NCBI RefSeq assembly: GCF_964204865.1
Contig: NC_135254.1
Span: 10,731,001-10,795,000, forward strand
DNA from: Styela clava
Taxonomy: Eukaryota; Chordata; Ascidiacea; Stolidobranchia; Styelidae
DNA: 64,000 bases
Direction of reading: 5' to 3'
Made by a program: the position numbers and the translations under genes. Under the pieces are notes generated by a model. It did no database searches, had not been told where the DNA came from, and was given only the letters and a program-made list of their open reading frames with translations. Shown in pieces: positions 13,441 to 26,818 of the stretch (its first letter is position 1; each line of letters starts with the position of its first letter).

Positions 13441-15573
13441 GCGCTCGCCTTTAATCAGCTCAAATCGTTTTATCCAGCCTCCTACAAACCCTATCCAATC
13501 GTCTTATTTATTTCACAGACCTACAAAATATTGCATGTTCTGTTACTTCCCTGCATTGCCCTATTTTAAAGATATGACTTTAATCCTTCTCAGCGATTAA
13601 TGAACAGTATTTATGTATGCAAAATGGATATATTTTTTCAGTTTCATGAAGTTTAGACATCCCACTCGTTTACATTATTTGTTTTGACGTGTTTTATATA
13701 CGTGGTTTCTACATCACCACGCTTTCCTATTCTTGCTAATATACGAACATGCATGCAGCTATACGTTATGTTGTTTTGAGTCGATAAATTTATAACAAGA
13801 CATTTACACAATGTGAATTATATGAAAAAAAGATGGTGAAACTTATAGAGATCTTATAGTAAGTTTCTTATTGTTCACACTTGTTCTGGAATATGTAACA
13901 CCAAAGTAATCAATTGTATTGGTGGACAAGAGCCCTCTCCTAAATTTATTGTATGTTTTTCCACATATGTGACTTTTGGTTAAATACAACTATTATAAAA
14001 TTAAACTCAGTTACTTCGTAGCGCTATTCATAAATCGTGGTTGAGCCTAACAAATCTTGTAACATGGCCCTGATTAGGTAACAAAATTTTAGACAAATAA
14101 TGGCTGTGACCTCCAAGTCAAGAAGTTTGATTAAAATTCATATGAATTTACAATGAAAGCTATATATGTGAAGGTAAACTAGTAATATATATTTGCGAAA
14201 TGCGTTTTAAATTCAATGTTCGATAAAAAATAAATTCAAAGTAGTTAGTAAAATTCTCTGACCAAGTTTATTGCATATATATATTTGAATAAATGTCAAA
14301 TTCTAACAGGATTGTCAGCTCTACCACTAGAATCAGATGAAATTTAGTTTTGCATATTTCATACCTTTATTGCGAGATTTGATAGACAAAACGGAAAAGC
14401 TAGATTTGATAAAAATACCCATCGATTAAATAAAATTGGTAGTGTAAATATTTATATATTGGAATGAAATACTGTTACCATGACGAAAAAGGCAATGCTA
14501 TGCATGATTGAAAAGTATGGATTCAACTTTATTTATGGAATCTGTATATAAAATATAAAGCAGTATAAGGCAGAACAGCGTAACATATTCGAAAACTAAA
14601 AAATAGTCAAAATTTACGGTAAAAATAACTTGAAAAACCCTTCCAGATAACCAGACAAATGAATATTGTTCCCAATACATGTTTATATCATGGCATCAAA
14701 GTAGATATAGTTTGGTAAAGATTTTAACAACAAAGGCGTTTTGTCTAATAACCGATCCGGGTCCGATCTGTAAATAGTTAACCAAGTAATCATTGAAGTA
14801 ATCAAATGTTTCATTGAAGAAGAATATCATGACAATTTTCTAAGTTTCGTTCACACCTTCAATGAAAATAACGCTTTGGTAAAGCAGTTTGAATTGGATT
14901 GTTCAAATTCATAATTATTTTACAAAATCAATTAAAGTAAATTCATTGTGAATTTAACTTATATATTGGTACTATGCTGGCCTTTTTGTCAGTTTTCTTT
15001 TATAAATTGTCGACGATGGGGCGAAGTTGTTGAACCTTCATCATTCAATCAATTTAAAACAAGCTTCAAAATTACTATCGTAAAGTTTATTGGGATTAGA
15101 AAATACCTTTTCAAATAACAAAGCAGGAGCAGTTTATAATCAACCCGGGGCGCTCCAGAGGTGTGTGTACCAATATGGAAGTAGTTAATTTTGTTCGCCT
15201 ACTTTACATCAAGTTTTGTGAAGGTACTGAAACCTGTGGGCAGAGGGCATGTTAACTTGACTAACACAGACAATCCCAAGTTCGTAATACAACCAAAATA
15301 AAGGGAAATCGGGATAAAATTATGGCCTAACCCTAACCTGGTACACACCCTACGGAAGTAGCCAACCAGATGTATAATATATTAGATAATCAACAGTTAC
15401 CTCCAGAAGCAACATGGCTCGTAGTAAGCATTAGTAGGTTTATTTATCAGTCTGAACCTGTTTTTCTGCTACTAATCCAATAAATATGTGATATTGATTA
15501 TAGTTTAATTTAACTTTCCCATCCTTATTTATTATTGTCAATATTTGCATATGGATCATCGTTTACTTCAATG
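13441..15573. other. Intergenic spacer downstream of CTR2; duplicated at 30.66-32.81 kb
   Basis: This AT-rich spacer is collinear with about 30655-32812 downstream of CTR3. Short open frames are not preserved between the copies, so I call no gene. A TTTATT string near 15529, about 45 bases past the CTR2 stop, is AATAAA on the minus strand and a plausible polyadenylation signal for CTR2. Confidence 0.5.
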
Positions 15574-16187
15574 TCAGCCTTCGGCATCTCCCGTGACATC
15601 GGAATTCTGATCAGTTTCAGGTTTATTGACCGTTGCATAAGTTACTTCATTGAAGTTTGAAGAATCATCTTTTTTGGGTTTCTGTACAACAGCAAGGGTC
15701 ACTTTATTGTCGTCTCCATCTGAAGATATTTCCTTTTCATCAAAGAAGTTTTCTGATTGCGAAATTTTTTTAGAATCCTCAACATTGTGTTTTTGAACCG
15801 TTTCATAAACCACAGGGGAGTTCTCGTCAGGGAAACCAGAAACCTTAATTTTTTCACTCTTTTTTTGCTTATCAACAACAGCGTATTGAGTTTCTGATAC
15901 ATCTACCGCGTCCAAATCTTTTGAGGATTTGGATAACTTTTTCGATTTTGTCTTGATAACAGCAGTATATATAGCATTGTTGTTGCCTTCTGTGGTCACA
16001 TCGTTTATCTGATCTTGATGGTTATCGGCAATGGCGTAGAGGAAATCTTGCCCGTTTAATGAGTCAACTTGATCTTCGGGTAAAAGAGAATTATTGTCTG
16101 CCTGTTCATCAGATTTTACAAACGTCTGATAACGAAGAGTTTCCGTATTTTGAGAATTGTCTCGACTAGATACTACATCTTCGGGAT
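15574..16187 (-). CDS. CTR2 tail exon with ITIMs (exon-level entry)
   Basis: This single exon encodes residues 354-556. Relative to the CTR3 copy it lacks two bases near 15581: CTR3 reads GAAGGGGCTGAC and this reads GAAGGCTGAC. The result is an immediate TGA. The CTR3 version would continue about 18 residues further, through a PYANID motif. The CTR2 tail has therefore lost its last Tyr motif but keeps both ITIMs and the ITSM. Confidence 0.8.
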
Positions 16188-19100
16188 CTATAGCAGTAAA
16201 ACATGTTAGTGATATATAATAATGTAACACCTTATCTTGTTTTATGCTTCTCTGTGTAGTATTCCTATATGCTTTATATTCTCAATATATTTCCACAAAA
16301 TCACTGTTTTTCCTATTAGTCATATAGTTCAAATAAGATAATCATATGGTGCACATAGAAATGAGCATTCCTTTTTGTTTGTCATACATTTACTAGCATG
16401 TGGTAGACAGTAAAGTATAGGAATTCATCAACCCAGATACAATACGTTGACGTAATACTTTAAAGGAAGTTACATTAACTTACGATCTGACATTAGATCC
16501 CTCGGATTGAGATGATCTTCAATTTCCAACCCATGATTGTAATTGCCAAGCTCTGCTGTGTTTATGATTCCTTGTCCTCTTCTGAAAGCAAAACTTTAGA
16601 TTATATACATTCCATGTAAAATGAGTGAACCCTTAAAAGAATATTTGGTATTTGTTCACTATTCATAAGAGATATAATGTCATAATGTGGGATATATTAC
16701 CTTTTTTTGAGTTGCTTTGAAAGTATATAAACAATGATAAGCGCTAAAAGAAGAAATCCGCCGATAGTTCCCACGACTGGTCCGATGATTGATGTTTGTG
16801 CAGCGGGTGTAGATGGACGAAGAATACCAACCGTCGAAATGTCAGGAATTTCTGTGTGAGATAATATAAGAATTAATATATATGATCAGAAATTTGATTT
16901 AATACATTATGTTCATTTAGACAAGCCAACACATTTTCGCGAGCTGAAATTGAATGTAAAATTTTTTGCAACGCGTTGCTTGTTGATTGCTACTATATTC
17001 TGAATTGGTAATGACTGTAGAATTCTGCTCAAAGCATGTAATGTCGTACCTGCGAATGAAGAAGAAGTGCCTTGCAAGTTAAAGGTTGCGTTTGTCACAA
17101 CATACACACCGGCAGTCATGGTAGTCATTGCGTCGGAGGGTTCTTCGTTTGTGGGCGAGGTGGTTAACTCACTAGCAGTCGTAGTTAATGGAAATGTTGT
17201 TTCCGCAACAGTAGTCGTATAACAACTTGGGTCTTTTGTACAATTTGCAGTCTGTATTTTGTAATCAAGTTGTTTACATTATAGAGTCGCAATCGCGTTG
17301 CTCAATTTATTTGTACCCCTTTGTGATGTCGCATCGAGACGTTTCTAGACTTGCCGAAGTCGGCGAGCATCTTTGATTAAGATATGCGCCGTTTGTAACT
17401 GTAATTCCTAGATTATGGTTGTAAATGCAGTAGGTTGCGTATGACTTAGTTCAGTTACCGTGACCATTAGATTTTGTTTTTAGTTGTTTAGGGCTATTGC
17501 ATTTAGAATAGTTATATGTTTATGATGGAATAGGAATTATAGCTCCACTGAATATCCCTTATTGTTATTTATTTGCAGTTAAGTTACTTATCTTAATTGT
17601 GATTTAAGTTGTTCACTTTTGTAAAACCCGTTAGGGTACTCATTACCCGTTACGATACTAGATACCCATTACCCCGGTTTGGACGTATCGTATTTGTTAT
17701 CAAGACGTTATCTACACCTGCAAGTTACCTATATGTTTACTGTCATTATTTCTGGATTTGATGATTAACTTTCGACATTAACATTTAAAGTTCTGTGGAA
17801 CCTTTTCAATATAAGTTTCAAAGCAATTCAGATTGTTTGACAGTGTGGAACTGGGGAGGGATTTTGCAAGGTTCAACTAAGATCGTATCAAATTATTATT
17901 GTTTGCCGAGCAAAAGGTTCGGGGTCTACAGTACGCTAAAGTCAAACGCTAGAACTCTAGTCCAAATATCCAACACCGGCTGGCAAAATATTTGAGTCCC
18001 ACCACTGGTCATATATATATATGTAAAACAATTTTACTTCAAACTGTGATGTCGTATCGTTGCAAGCGTATGGACCAATTCTTCCGCTGTCAACACAAGT
18101 TCGGTTTCGCTGCCTCATTCCCGGGCATTCACAACTTCCCCAAGACTCCCATGATTCCCAATTCCAGCCTGCAGAAACATGCAGATTAAAATAATAGTTA
18201 TATATTTTACAACCGAGTATTTCGAAGCTATATGATATCAGTAAATTAAAATCAAGATGAACTGTTAATACATTATGAGCGGTAGAAAAAATAGCATAGC
18301 TGTGCAAAGTATGAATAGCGATGAGATGACATTATGAAAATTCTAAAACATTATCAAAATCTTTCCTGCACTCATGTCTCATAGCTAATCAAAAAAAGTT
18401 TTGTACTGAATATTTTAGATAAAATTTAGCTGACAGGTTTTTGGCGGTTTTATCGAAAACTGAGAATTCTTCTGACAGTAATTTAATGATATTGCGCAAC
18501 TGCTTTCTCTAATAAACATAATTTATCCAGTTAAATTTGAAACATCTGACCCAGTTAACCCAATTCTCATTTTTTTTGTAGGAGAATTTACTCAAAGAAA
18601 AGTCAGTCGCAATCACTCGTAAAATGTAAACTAGTGTCTGATTAAAATGCGGGCAGTCACAGAGATGCCAAGTGCTACTGAAATCAAACGGTATTTTGTT
18701 GGTGCAATAAGCAACAGCGAATACCTGATGATGTGATACTTTAAGCACTTTAAATCAATGCTATAATAAACTACGAGGCAGTAAACATGGCATGAATAAA
18801 ATTTACTAAATTGGAGTCAAATGTCATTAAAATATATAAACATTTATTTATATAAAGAAATAGGAATTGAGTGGCAAATTTAGTATACATTTATTACAAA
18901 CAAAGTTTTATACCGATTACTCGTTGACAGACAAATCCAGTTGGCGAATTCGCAGCGCAACTGACGTCATACCACGGTAGATTTGCATGATACGCGTTAA
19001 ACCACCCCATAGCAACACAAGGTTCAGGTTTATCACTAGACGGTTCTCCTGAGTTCCAGTTAGTGTAAGTTAGTTCCGAATTGTCATTCCATATGAAGGT

Positions 19101-19925
19101 ATTGTTTGTGCCAACTTCTTTCAATCCAATATAAAATCCATAGGGTTGTCCTGTAGACAATAAAATGCTTTAGAGCAGAATTTCCCAAACTTAGCTTAAT
19201 TGAGCAGTAAAAAGCATTAATGACGTGTGTGTTGCTACATAGATGAAACATTATCCTTCCTCATCCTTTCTCCTGGTTAGACACATAAATTGATTCGGCA
19301 TACGATAGGGGTCCGACAAAACTAAGATTCACAAATAGGGGTACGCGACCTAAAAAGTTTGGGAAACCCTGCTTCAGATTAATGGAAAGTTATGTAAGGT
19401 TGTATGTAAACAAGGCTGATTAGGACTGTTGGACATAATTGAAAACAGGTGCAAATATGTAAAGACTGTCGAATTAAAAATTGTCACACAAACGTATTGA
19501 GAATTCTAACACAAATTCCGAAACGCTTGAACAAAGATAAAGACCATAATGTTAAATAACCTTAAACAAATTCATTTCGGGATTTGGGGTAAAACGTGAA
19601 ATGTCCTGTTTACCTGAGGTAGCTGAGACTTGATTCTGAATAAATGTTTGAATCTCGCTAGTTTTTATCATTGCCATCTCACCATCATTGTTTTTACAGA
19701 ATGTTTCGCCATCAGCATATGGTTTTATATCATCTTTTCCAGATACGTAGTATTGGTAACTTCCAAATGCATTCCACTCACCTCTATCTGGTCGCCAAAA
19801 TAAAGAGTTTGTGAATAAGCACATAATATGAAAGACCGGATGATATATGATATATACCAACCTGCGCTAACGACGGCAACCATCCAAGCAAATATCCCAA
19901 CGAATATCAAAAATTTGTCTTTCAT
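15574..19925 (-). CDS. CTR2: CTLD-TSP1 receptor with ITIM/ITSM tail
   Basis: Eight exons: 19925-19862 signal; 19787-19614 and 19150-18914 CTLD; 18168-18038 TSP1; 17251-17050 Thr-rich stalk; 16851-16701 membrane; 16581-16484 juxtamembrane; 16187-15574 tail. Phases agree and the frame is open for 556 aa. Residues: signal 1-21, CTLD 22-158, TSP1 159-202, stalk 203-269, membrane span about 291-313 followed by KQLKKR, cytoplasmic 314-556. The CTLD has GEPSS and WYD instead of EPN and WND, so classical Ca-dependent sugar binding is doubtful. Tail tyrosines: Y372, Y403, Y426, Y454 (TQYAVV, ITSM), Y480 (VVYETV, ITIM), Y536 (VTYATV, ITIM). Position 517 is a Leu in VTLAVV where a Tyr would make another motif. 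ITIM/ITSM tails are known to recruit SHP-type phosphatases, so an inhibitory receptor is inferred. It faces VF0 head to head. Confidence 0.88.
19176..19371. mobile_element. Short hAT-like MITE in CTR2 intron
   Basis: The left end reads CAGAATTTCCCAAAC and the right end GTTTGGGAAACCCTG, so the termini are imperfect inverted repeats. The flanks CTTTAGAG and CTTCAGAT agree at six of eight bases, as expected for an old 8-bp target duplication. The same insertion sits in CTR3 at 39171-39356, so it predates their duplication. Confidence 0.6.
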
Positions 19926-22278
19926 TTCCGCGGTTAATATCTAACATTTCTAACTTTCCCCATAACGTTCTAATTTACATCCAAAAATTGAAATAAAACC
20001 AGGTTGATATATACCAGATAGGGAAACTATCTACATAAACTTTCCCTGACAATATTAAAATAGCAAAAGCTATGAATATATTAGATACCACTACTAAATT
20101 TCTTCAAAGCTTATAATACAATGCATAATACTTTAAGCAATACTTAGAAATGAATGATTTGAATGCCCACAATAGCATTAAGTATAATTATTCGAAAACC
20201 TTCGATATTGTTTTTAGTACACCGCAAATAAGAATCATATTTCTAGCCGCATTACTTTCATTATCAGAAGAGTGATGCAAATAAGACCTTAATTCGACTT
20301 GTCGGGATGAAATCATAAGCAATATGATCTGACAATTCTTACCTTACAATAACTAAGTCTAATATGAGTAATGAAGTTAATAAAGATAACATTTTTATAG
20401 AATACAGAATGAAACTTCCTATTACGAGTGGGATGTTTCAATAACCTCCTAGTCACAACATTTTTGAAATTACAGCAAAGAGATGATTAATGACGGATAT
20501 GCTTCAGAAGAAATACCTATTACAAGACTGATTAGCATTGTTATGCGGTATTCTCTAGTTACTTATGTTTATGTCATGTATAAAGCAATCCTTATTCATA
20601 CAGAAACATAGCGATATTTTAAAAAATGAAGCACTCAGATATCAAAATTTAACAATTAGAACGGAAGAGGATTGGCCTATTTAGTTGAGATTTGAAAGCA
20701 ACAATTGTTTCTTTCCTAAAATTAAATATCTGTTTCATATTTTAATATATGAATTGTTTCTAATATTGGACGAGTTTTTTAATAAGAAATCCTTGATTCT
20801 GGTTTCAGCAATCAACTCAAATTATTCGCTTATGTTGAAAATGATATTTCGATCATATTCTGTTTGTTTTTGTAGTATAAGCAACAATAACTATAATAAA
20901 GTAAATAATATTTATTTCACTACTGACACATGAATAACAGACGGAAAGAATGAATGAATTGTATTGTTTGCTACATTGATTGGCTCATTGGTTGCGTTTT
21001 CCGTTTTGGCTTCTACTACAGAAGCCATACGATAACCATTACTATGGCCTTCTTACTAAGGAAATGCATGTCGAGAAAACAACAACGGAGAATATGACTA
21101 ATCTAAGCAGAACGAAATTGGAAATTATATAAACAACAACTATTAAAGTCATAAATAAATATCATGACAACTTTATAAGCAAAGTCTGGTAAAGCGATGA
21201 ATATTGTGGGCTATACTAGAGTTTTAACCTAATAAAAGTTTAGTAATCTCTTGTGACTGACTGCTGTGCTATCGTAAATGGCAGAAGGATTATTTAACCA
21301 TTATTAAAAATACACTTGATATTTGTAGAAAAACTATTCATTCATAAAATAATAAATCCATGAAATCAAATCAATTGCGTTTTGTGGAACAAAGAAAAAA
21401 TAATCATAAAATTCTGAAATTTTGTTGAAATAAATGAACGATTGTTGATAAATGAGATGAATTCAGGTTTTAAGTTACACAAGAAAAAATTTAAATTATA
21501 TGTAACAACATGATTTCTCGAATATCATTTTTTTCCTAAGGGGTGTAATTAGACACTTTTATTTTCCATTGCAGAAATGAGTGTAACATTACGATGATGA
21601 CTTGTGCAACAAACACTAGTTTCTGAAAGTAGAAGTGTGAGCTACATATTTAGTGACGACTTGTGTTTATTTTTTATGTGTATGTGACTCGTCCAATTTT
21701 ATAGAATTTGAGCCAGTTTTGGGGAAAGTTTAACGAAATTTGATTCAAAATTTACGATTATATATTGTAAACTGTATTTTAGAGATACACTAAAATAACT
21801 GTTAACATTCTGGTATTTGCGAAGATGATTCACTGGAATAATTAGTCATAAAAAACGAACCTTGGTGATCCCCTCGCATTTAATTGATCATAGTATAGTT
21901 AAAGATATGAGCATTTCGCACTGTGACTAAATATCCCCAATCGAAATTAGTACAGCGATACCAAGCAGTGATATGTAAATGGGGCATTGGCGTATGTATC
22001 AAGCGCACGTATTTAACTTATCTATTATACATATGCCTGAAATTATACATATTTTAAATTTCAATAAAATATGAATAAATTAATATACTAGTGGCAGAAG
22101 TAACTGAATGTCAAGTATTTATCAATTCTTTGGAACAAGTTTCTTTAAAATGTTTTGGTATTTTTATTATTCATTTTGTTTAACACGTTTTTCAGAGCTA
22201 ATCATTTTTACTGCTAGTTACATCCGCAAAGCATTACAATCTATATTTGAATTTTGTCAGCTTATATGATTCAGAAGA
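19926..22278. promoter_or_regulatory. Head-to-head spacer, CTR2 (minus) and VF0 (plus)
   Basis: About 2.35 kb separates the two start codons. The same arrangement and largely the same sequence recur at 39907-42324 and 52994-55359. A bidirectional control region is inferred from this conserved geometry. I recognise no TATA box or factor site with confidence. A conserved block near 21541 (CCATTGCAG followed by AAATGAG) might mark a 5' non-coding exon. Confidence 0.4.
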
Positions 22279-22342
22279 ATGAGAATCGAATTATTATTTT
22301 TGTTGGTTCTTCCTCAATATCCGAGGCCTCTGAACGCAACAG
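22279..22342 (+). pseudogene. VF0: orphan first exon of a VWA-FN3 gene
   Basis: ATG at 22279 opens a 21-codon signal peptide exon (MRIELLFLL...) ending in phase 1 at G|GTATT, the same as VF1 and VF2. Intron sequence matches VF1 for about 65 bases and then stops where the fold-back element begins. No VWA exons follow on the plus strand, so only this exon remains. Confidence 0.75.
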
Positions 22343-22409
22343 GTATTATTTCATTATTATGACTTTTTTTAGAAAATTTACTGAAAATAAGGTTACTCAT
22401 ACAGGTATA

Positions 22410-24015
22410 TGGTGGCCCATCGTTGTCACGTGTAAAATTTAAAAAAAAAATGAAAAAATAAAATGAAAAAGCAAAAATAAAAAAATAGTTGTGAAAAAAC
22501 ACAAAAATAATTGAAAAAAAAGAAATAAAAAAAAATTGAAATTAAAAAAAAAATTGAAAAATAAAACAAAAAATAAAAAATAAAAAATAAATTAAAAAAA
22601 AAAAAAATTAAAAAAAAAAAAAATTGAAAAAAAAATTGGATAAAAAGAAAATAAAAAGGTTGACAACGATGGTCCGCCTCGTGGCCTATCGTTGTCACGC
22701 GTTTTTATTTTTGGAAAATTTGATGCTGCTTGGGACCAACGTTGTCAGGCTTAATCCTACACGCACAAATGTGTTTCCTGGGTTTCTAACTCACTACTGA
22801 TTTTCATGAGCACTATCCAATAAATTCAACATGAAAATGTTCTATAAATTCTCCATGCTACAAGTTCAACCACAAGCAATATATTTATAATAATGATAAG
22901 AGAATATAGAATTGGATACGAAAATTTGTTTTTACGTGTAGAAGGTAATTTAATTGGAAAATGCTGCTTAACTGCTCAGACACTCGTGCGATGCCGGTAC
23001 GGTACCGTCTGACCGTACCCATGCAATCACTCGTGAAAGAATGGGAGATACGGATAGTCTCGTAGAATATAGTCTACTGAAACACTCTCTGCGCCTGCCC
23101 CATACCGTACAGCCGTAACGTACCGATCCAGACAAATGATAAATCGCCCGTGCTCAACCATTTATTTCAATCCATACCTCGACTCACTATATTCTACTAG
23201 GATCGAGGTATGGATTGAAATAAATGGTTGAGCACGGGCGATTTATCATTTGTCTGGATCGGTACGTTACGGCTGTACGGTATGGGGCAGGCGCAGAGAG
23301 TGTTTCCGTATTCTATATTCTACGAGACTATCCGTATCTCCCATTCTTTCATGAGTGATTGTATGGTTAACGGTACGGTCAGACGCAAAGCGACTATAAC
23401 CGACTACCGGTATTTGGTAAGACGGTACGGTACCGGCATCGCGAGTGTTCAGACAACTGAGTAGTTAAGCAGCATTCTCCAATTAAATTACCTTATACAC
23501 GTAAAAACAAATTTTCCGAACTTTCGTATTCAATTCTATATTCTCTTATCATTATTATAAATATATTACTTCTTGTTGAACTTGTAGCATGGAGAATTTA
23601 TAGAACATTTTCATATTGAATATTGCTCAAGAAAATCAGTAGTGAGTTTGAAACCCAGGGAACACATTTGTGCGCGTAGGATTATGCCTGACAACGTTGG
23701 TCCCAAGCAGAAGCAAATTTTCTAAAAATAAAAACGCGTGACAACGATGGGCCACGAGGCGGACCATCGTTGTCAACCTTTTTATTTTCTTTTTATTCAA
23801 TTTTTTTTTTTTTAATTTTTTTTTTTTTTGATTTTTTTTTTTTGTTTTTCCTTTCGTTTTTATTTATTTATTTTTTTTTTAATTTTAATTTTTTTTTCAT
23901 TTTTTTTTTAATTATTTTTATATTATTTTTATGTTTTTTCACAACAATTTTTTTATTTTCGGTTTTTTATTTTATTTTTATTTTCAATTTTACGCGTGAC
24001 AACGATGGGCCACCA
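22410..24015. mobile_element. Large fold-back (long inverted repeat) element
   Basis: Left arm about 22410-23182 and right arm about 23203-24015 are reverse complements around a 20-base centre. The ends read TGGTGGCCCATCGTTG and its complement, flanked by TA on each side. Each arm carries a long A-rich or T-rich tract and internal copies of the ACAACGATGG string. No transposase is present. It is probably a non-autonomous fold-back DNA element. The long Phe-rich open frames here are translations of poly-T, not genes. Confidence 0.75.
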
Positions 24016-24583
24016 TACATATCATTTAAGTACGGTATTTAAATTATGCGCAAATAATTAAAATTTGATCTAAATTTGTCGCAAATAATGTTACAACATT
24101 CAGGCCGCGAAATGATTTAATGTAAAATGAAGCATGGTAATCGGAATAACGTCAATAAGTCGGCATCAATAATTATTATAAAATGCTGACTAGGTAGTAA
24201 AGTCGAATAATGTTAAAAACGGTGCAATAACAAGTCTTCGTCCCGAAGCAAGCGCAAGTATAATCAAACGAGAGAATACGCTCGTCGTGGCATTGATAAA
24301 TTGGAAACCCGACACGAAATACCTGCGATGCCTGCTGATGCTTTAATACAAGCAGTTCAAATCAATGATATAATGAGCATAATCATGTGCAGTAAATCCT
24401 GACATAGTTACAATTTACTAAATTGGCGTTAAAATATATAAATAGTTATTTGCAAAAAGATTATGACTCTTGTGCTTTACAAAGTTCCGACAACCATTTA
24501 TTGCATAAAAGATTAAGCTGTATTCACAAAAAATACATAATCTACAAATTAAGTATAAATTTATCACAAACAAAGTTTGTTAC
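24016..24583. other. Junction DNA between fold-back element and CTR pseudogene
   Basis: AT-rich sequence with no gene seen. It does not match the VF1 intron that precedes the element, so it lies on the far side of a rearrangement junction. From about 24420 it resembles the 3' flank of CTLD exons in the other receptors. Confidence 0.4.
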
Positions 24584-25400
24584 CGATTGATCGTTGACAG
24601 ACAAATCCAGTTGGCGCATTCGCAGCGCATACCACGTCATACCACGGTAGATTTGCATTGTACGTGAGAAACCACCCAATAGCAACACAAAGTTCAAGTG
24701 CATAATTAGAAGGTTCTCCTGTGTTCCAGATAGTGTAAGTTAGTTCCGAATTGTCATTCCATATGAAGGTATTACTTGTGCCAACTTTCTTCAATACAAT
24801 ATAAAATCCATAGGGTTGTCCTGTGGATAATTAAATGCCTTAGCTTAGAGTAATAATAAGTTTTGTTGTGTGTAATATTTGCCGTATATAACCATGGCTG
24901 ATTGGGGCTGTTGAACATAATTGGAAACATGTGCGAACACTTGTATACTGATGAATTAAGAATTCATAAACCAACGTATGGGGATTTCTCGCGCAAATCC
25001 CCAAACCGATGAGCAAAAGATTCTAATGATCATGATGATAAATAACCTCAAGCAAATTCATTCAGGGATTCAAGATAAAACGTGAAATGTCCTATTTACC
25101 TGAGGTAGCTGAGACTTGATTCTGAATAAACGTTTGAATCTCGCTCGTTTTTTTCATTGCCATCTCACCATCATTGTTTTTACAGAATGTTTCAGCATCA
25201 GCATATGGTTTTATATCATCTTTTCAGGATACGTAGTATTGGTAACTTCCAAATGCATTCCACTCACCTCTACCTGGTTCGCAAAAATAAAGAGTTTATG
25301 AATAAGCACATAATATGAAAGACCGGATGATACACGATATATACCAACCTGCGTTAACGACGGCAATCATCCAAGCAAATATCAAAAGTTGCTCTTTCAT
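24584..25400 (-). pseudogene. CTR pseudogene: signal and CTLD exons only
   Basis: Exons: 25400-25349 (signal peptide, four codons shorter than its relatives), 25273-25100 (CTLD N-half) and 24820-24584 (CTLD C-half, open, GEPSNYAL). In the N-half the usual GTA TCT GGA AAA reads GTA TCC TGA AAA, a nonsense codon after YYVS. No TSP1, stalk, membrane or tail exon follows; the fold-back element lies there instead. Its position opposite VF0 shows it is the remains of a head-to-head pair. Confidence 0.75.
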
Positions 25401-26818
25401 TTCCGCGGCTAATTATCCAACATTTCCAACTTACCCATTAACATTTTAATTTGAATGTAAAAATTAAAATAAAACAAGGATGATATCTATTTGCGAGCTG
25501 AAAACGTTGTAAACTTCTTCGTCACAAAAATGAGAATATTCAAAAAAGTGTTTGCGTAAGAACCAGTATGGAAAACTAACGACATAAACTTTTCTTGACA
25601 ATATTAAAACATCAAAAACTACGGACTGATTTAGCACTCCTCTTTCAAAGCTAATAATACAACATTATGCCATACTTATGAATGAATGATTTGATTGTCC
25701 ACAATAGCATTAAATATAGGTATTCAACAATCTTCGATCTTATTTTCAGTACACTGCAAATAATTATCAAATTTCTAGCCGCATTAATTTTAGTTTCAGA
25801 AGAGTAATGCAGATCGACTTGCCAGAATGAAATCATAAGCAATATGATCTGACATTTCTTATTATAGAATAACTAGGCCTAATGTGAGTAATGAAGTTAA
25901 CATTTTTACACATTTAAAAATAAAGCGTTTGTGGGGGACAGAAAGAGTAAAACTTACTATCATGAGTGGGACATTTCGATAACCTTTTATTACAACGTTT
26001 TTTAAATGACAGCAAAGCGATGATTAATGAAGAATATGCTGCAGAAGAAGATACCTACTACAAAGCTCATCAGCAATGTTATGATATTATCTAGTCACTT
26101 ATGTTCGTGTTATATATTGAGGAAATCTTATTCATACAGAAACATAGTGGCATTTTAAAAAATGACAAAACTCGGATATCAAAATGTAAAAATTATAACA
26201 GGGTTGGCCTAATGCTATTTAGTTGAGATTTGAACGAAACAATTAGTTTCTATTCTAAAAATAAATATATGTATTATATTTTAATGTGAAATAAAAATAA
26301 TATCGTTTAGTGACATTTCACACACATTTGGTTTTCATAAATGAATAGTGAGTTGCGAAAATAAAATTGCAAAACTCCTAAATGCAAGTATATACAAGTG
26401 TTATAGTGATCACTGGCTCGGAGATATCTTTATGCTGTATTGTAATAAATACGGATAAGTGTGTTCCTATATTTCATAAAAATGTCTTTTTATGCATTAT
26501 AATAAAACCGTTAAATTTGAGGTGAGATAGCGGGTTTTGCAATTTTTAGGTACTGGGAATCAGAAATCGATTAGTTGGAGTTCAACTACACCAAATTAGC
26601 CTTGGGTTCATCACTACAACATGGACAACAACAGTAATTTAGAAAAACGATTTATAAGTCCATTTCGTGTTCACAATTTGCACGGGGCTCTATTGCATTC
26701 AAATATTTATTTTTGATTGTTACTTCAGATTTCAAGTTTAGACACCTTGCTGTCATCCTCTGTGTGCCAACAACAAACTGCCCGTCAGGCGATAATGTTA
26801 CTTGAGCATAGCGATCAA
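25401..26818. other. Intergenic copy of 9.5-11.0 kb; no gene seen
   Basis: Largely collinear with the spacer upstream of CTR1, with small indels. Short frames are not conserved between the two copies. Confidence 0.45.

Noticed and set aside
22426-22698. Phe-rich frames in the fold-back element (also 23770-24042)
   Set aside because: They are translations of poly-T/poly-A tracts in the two inverted arms.
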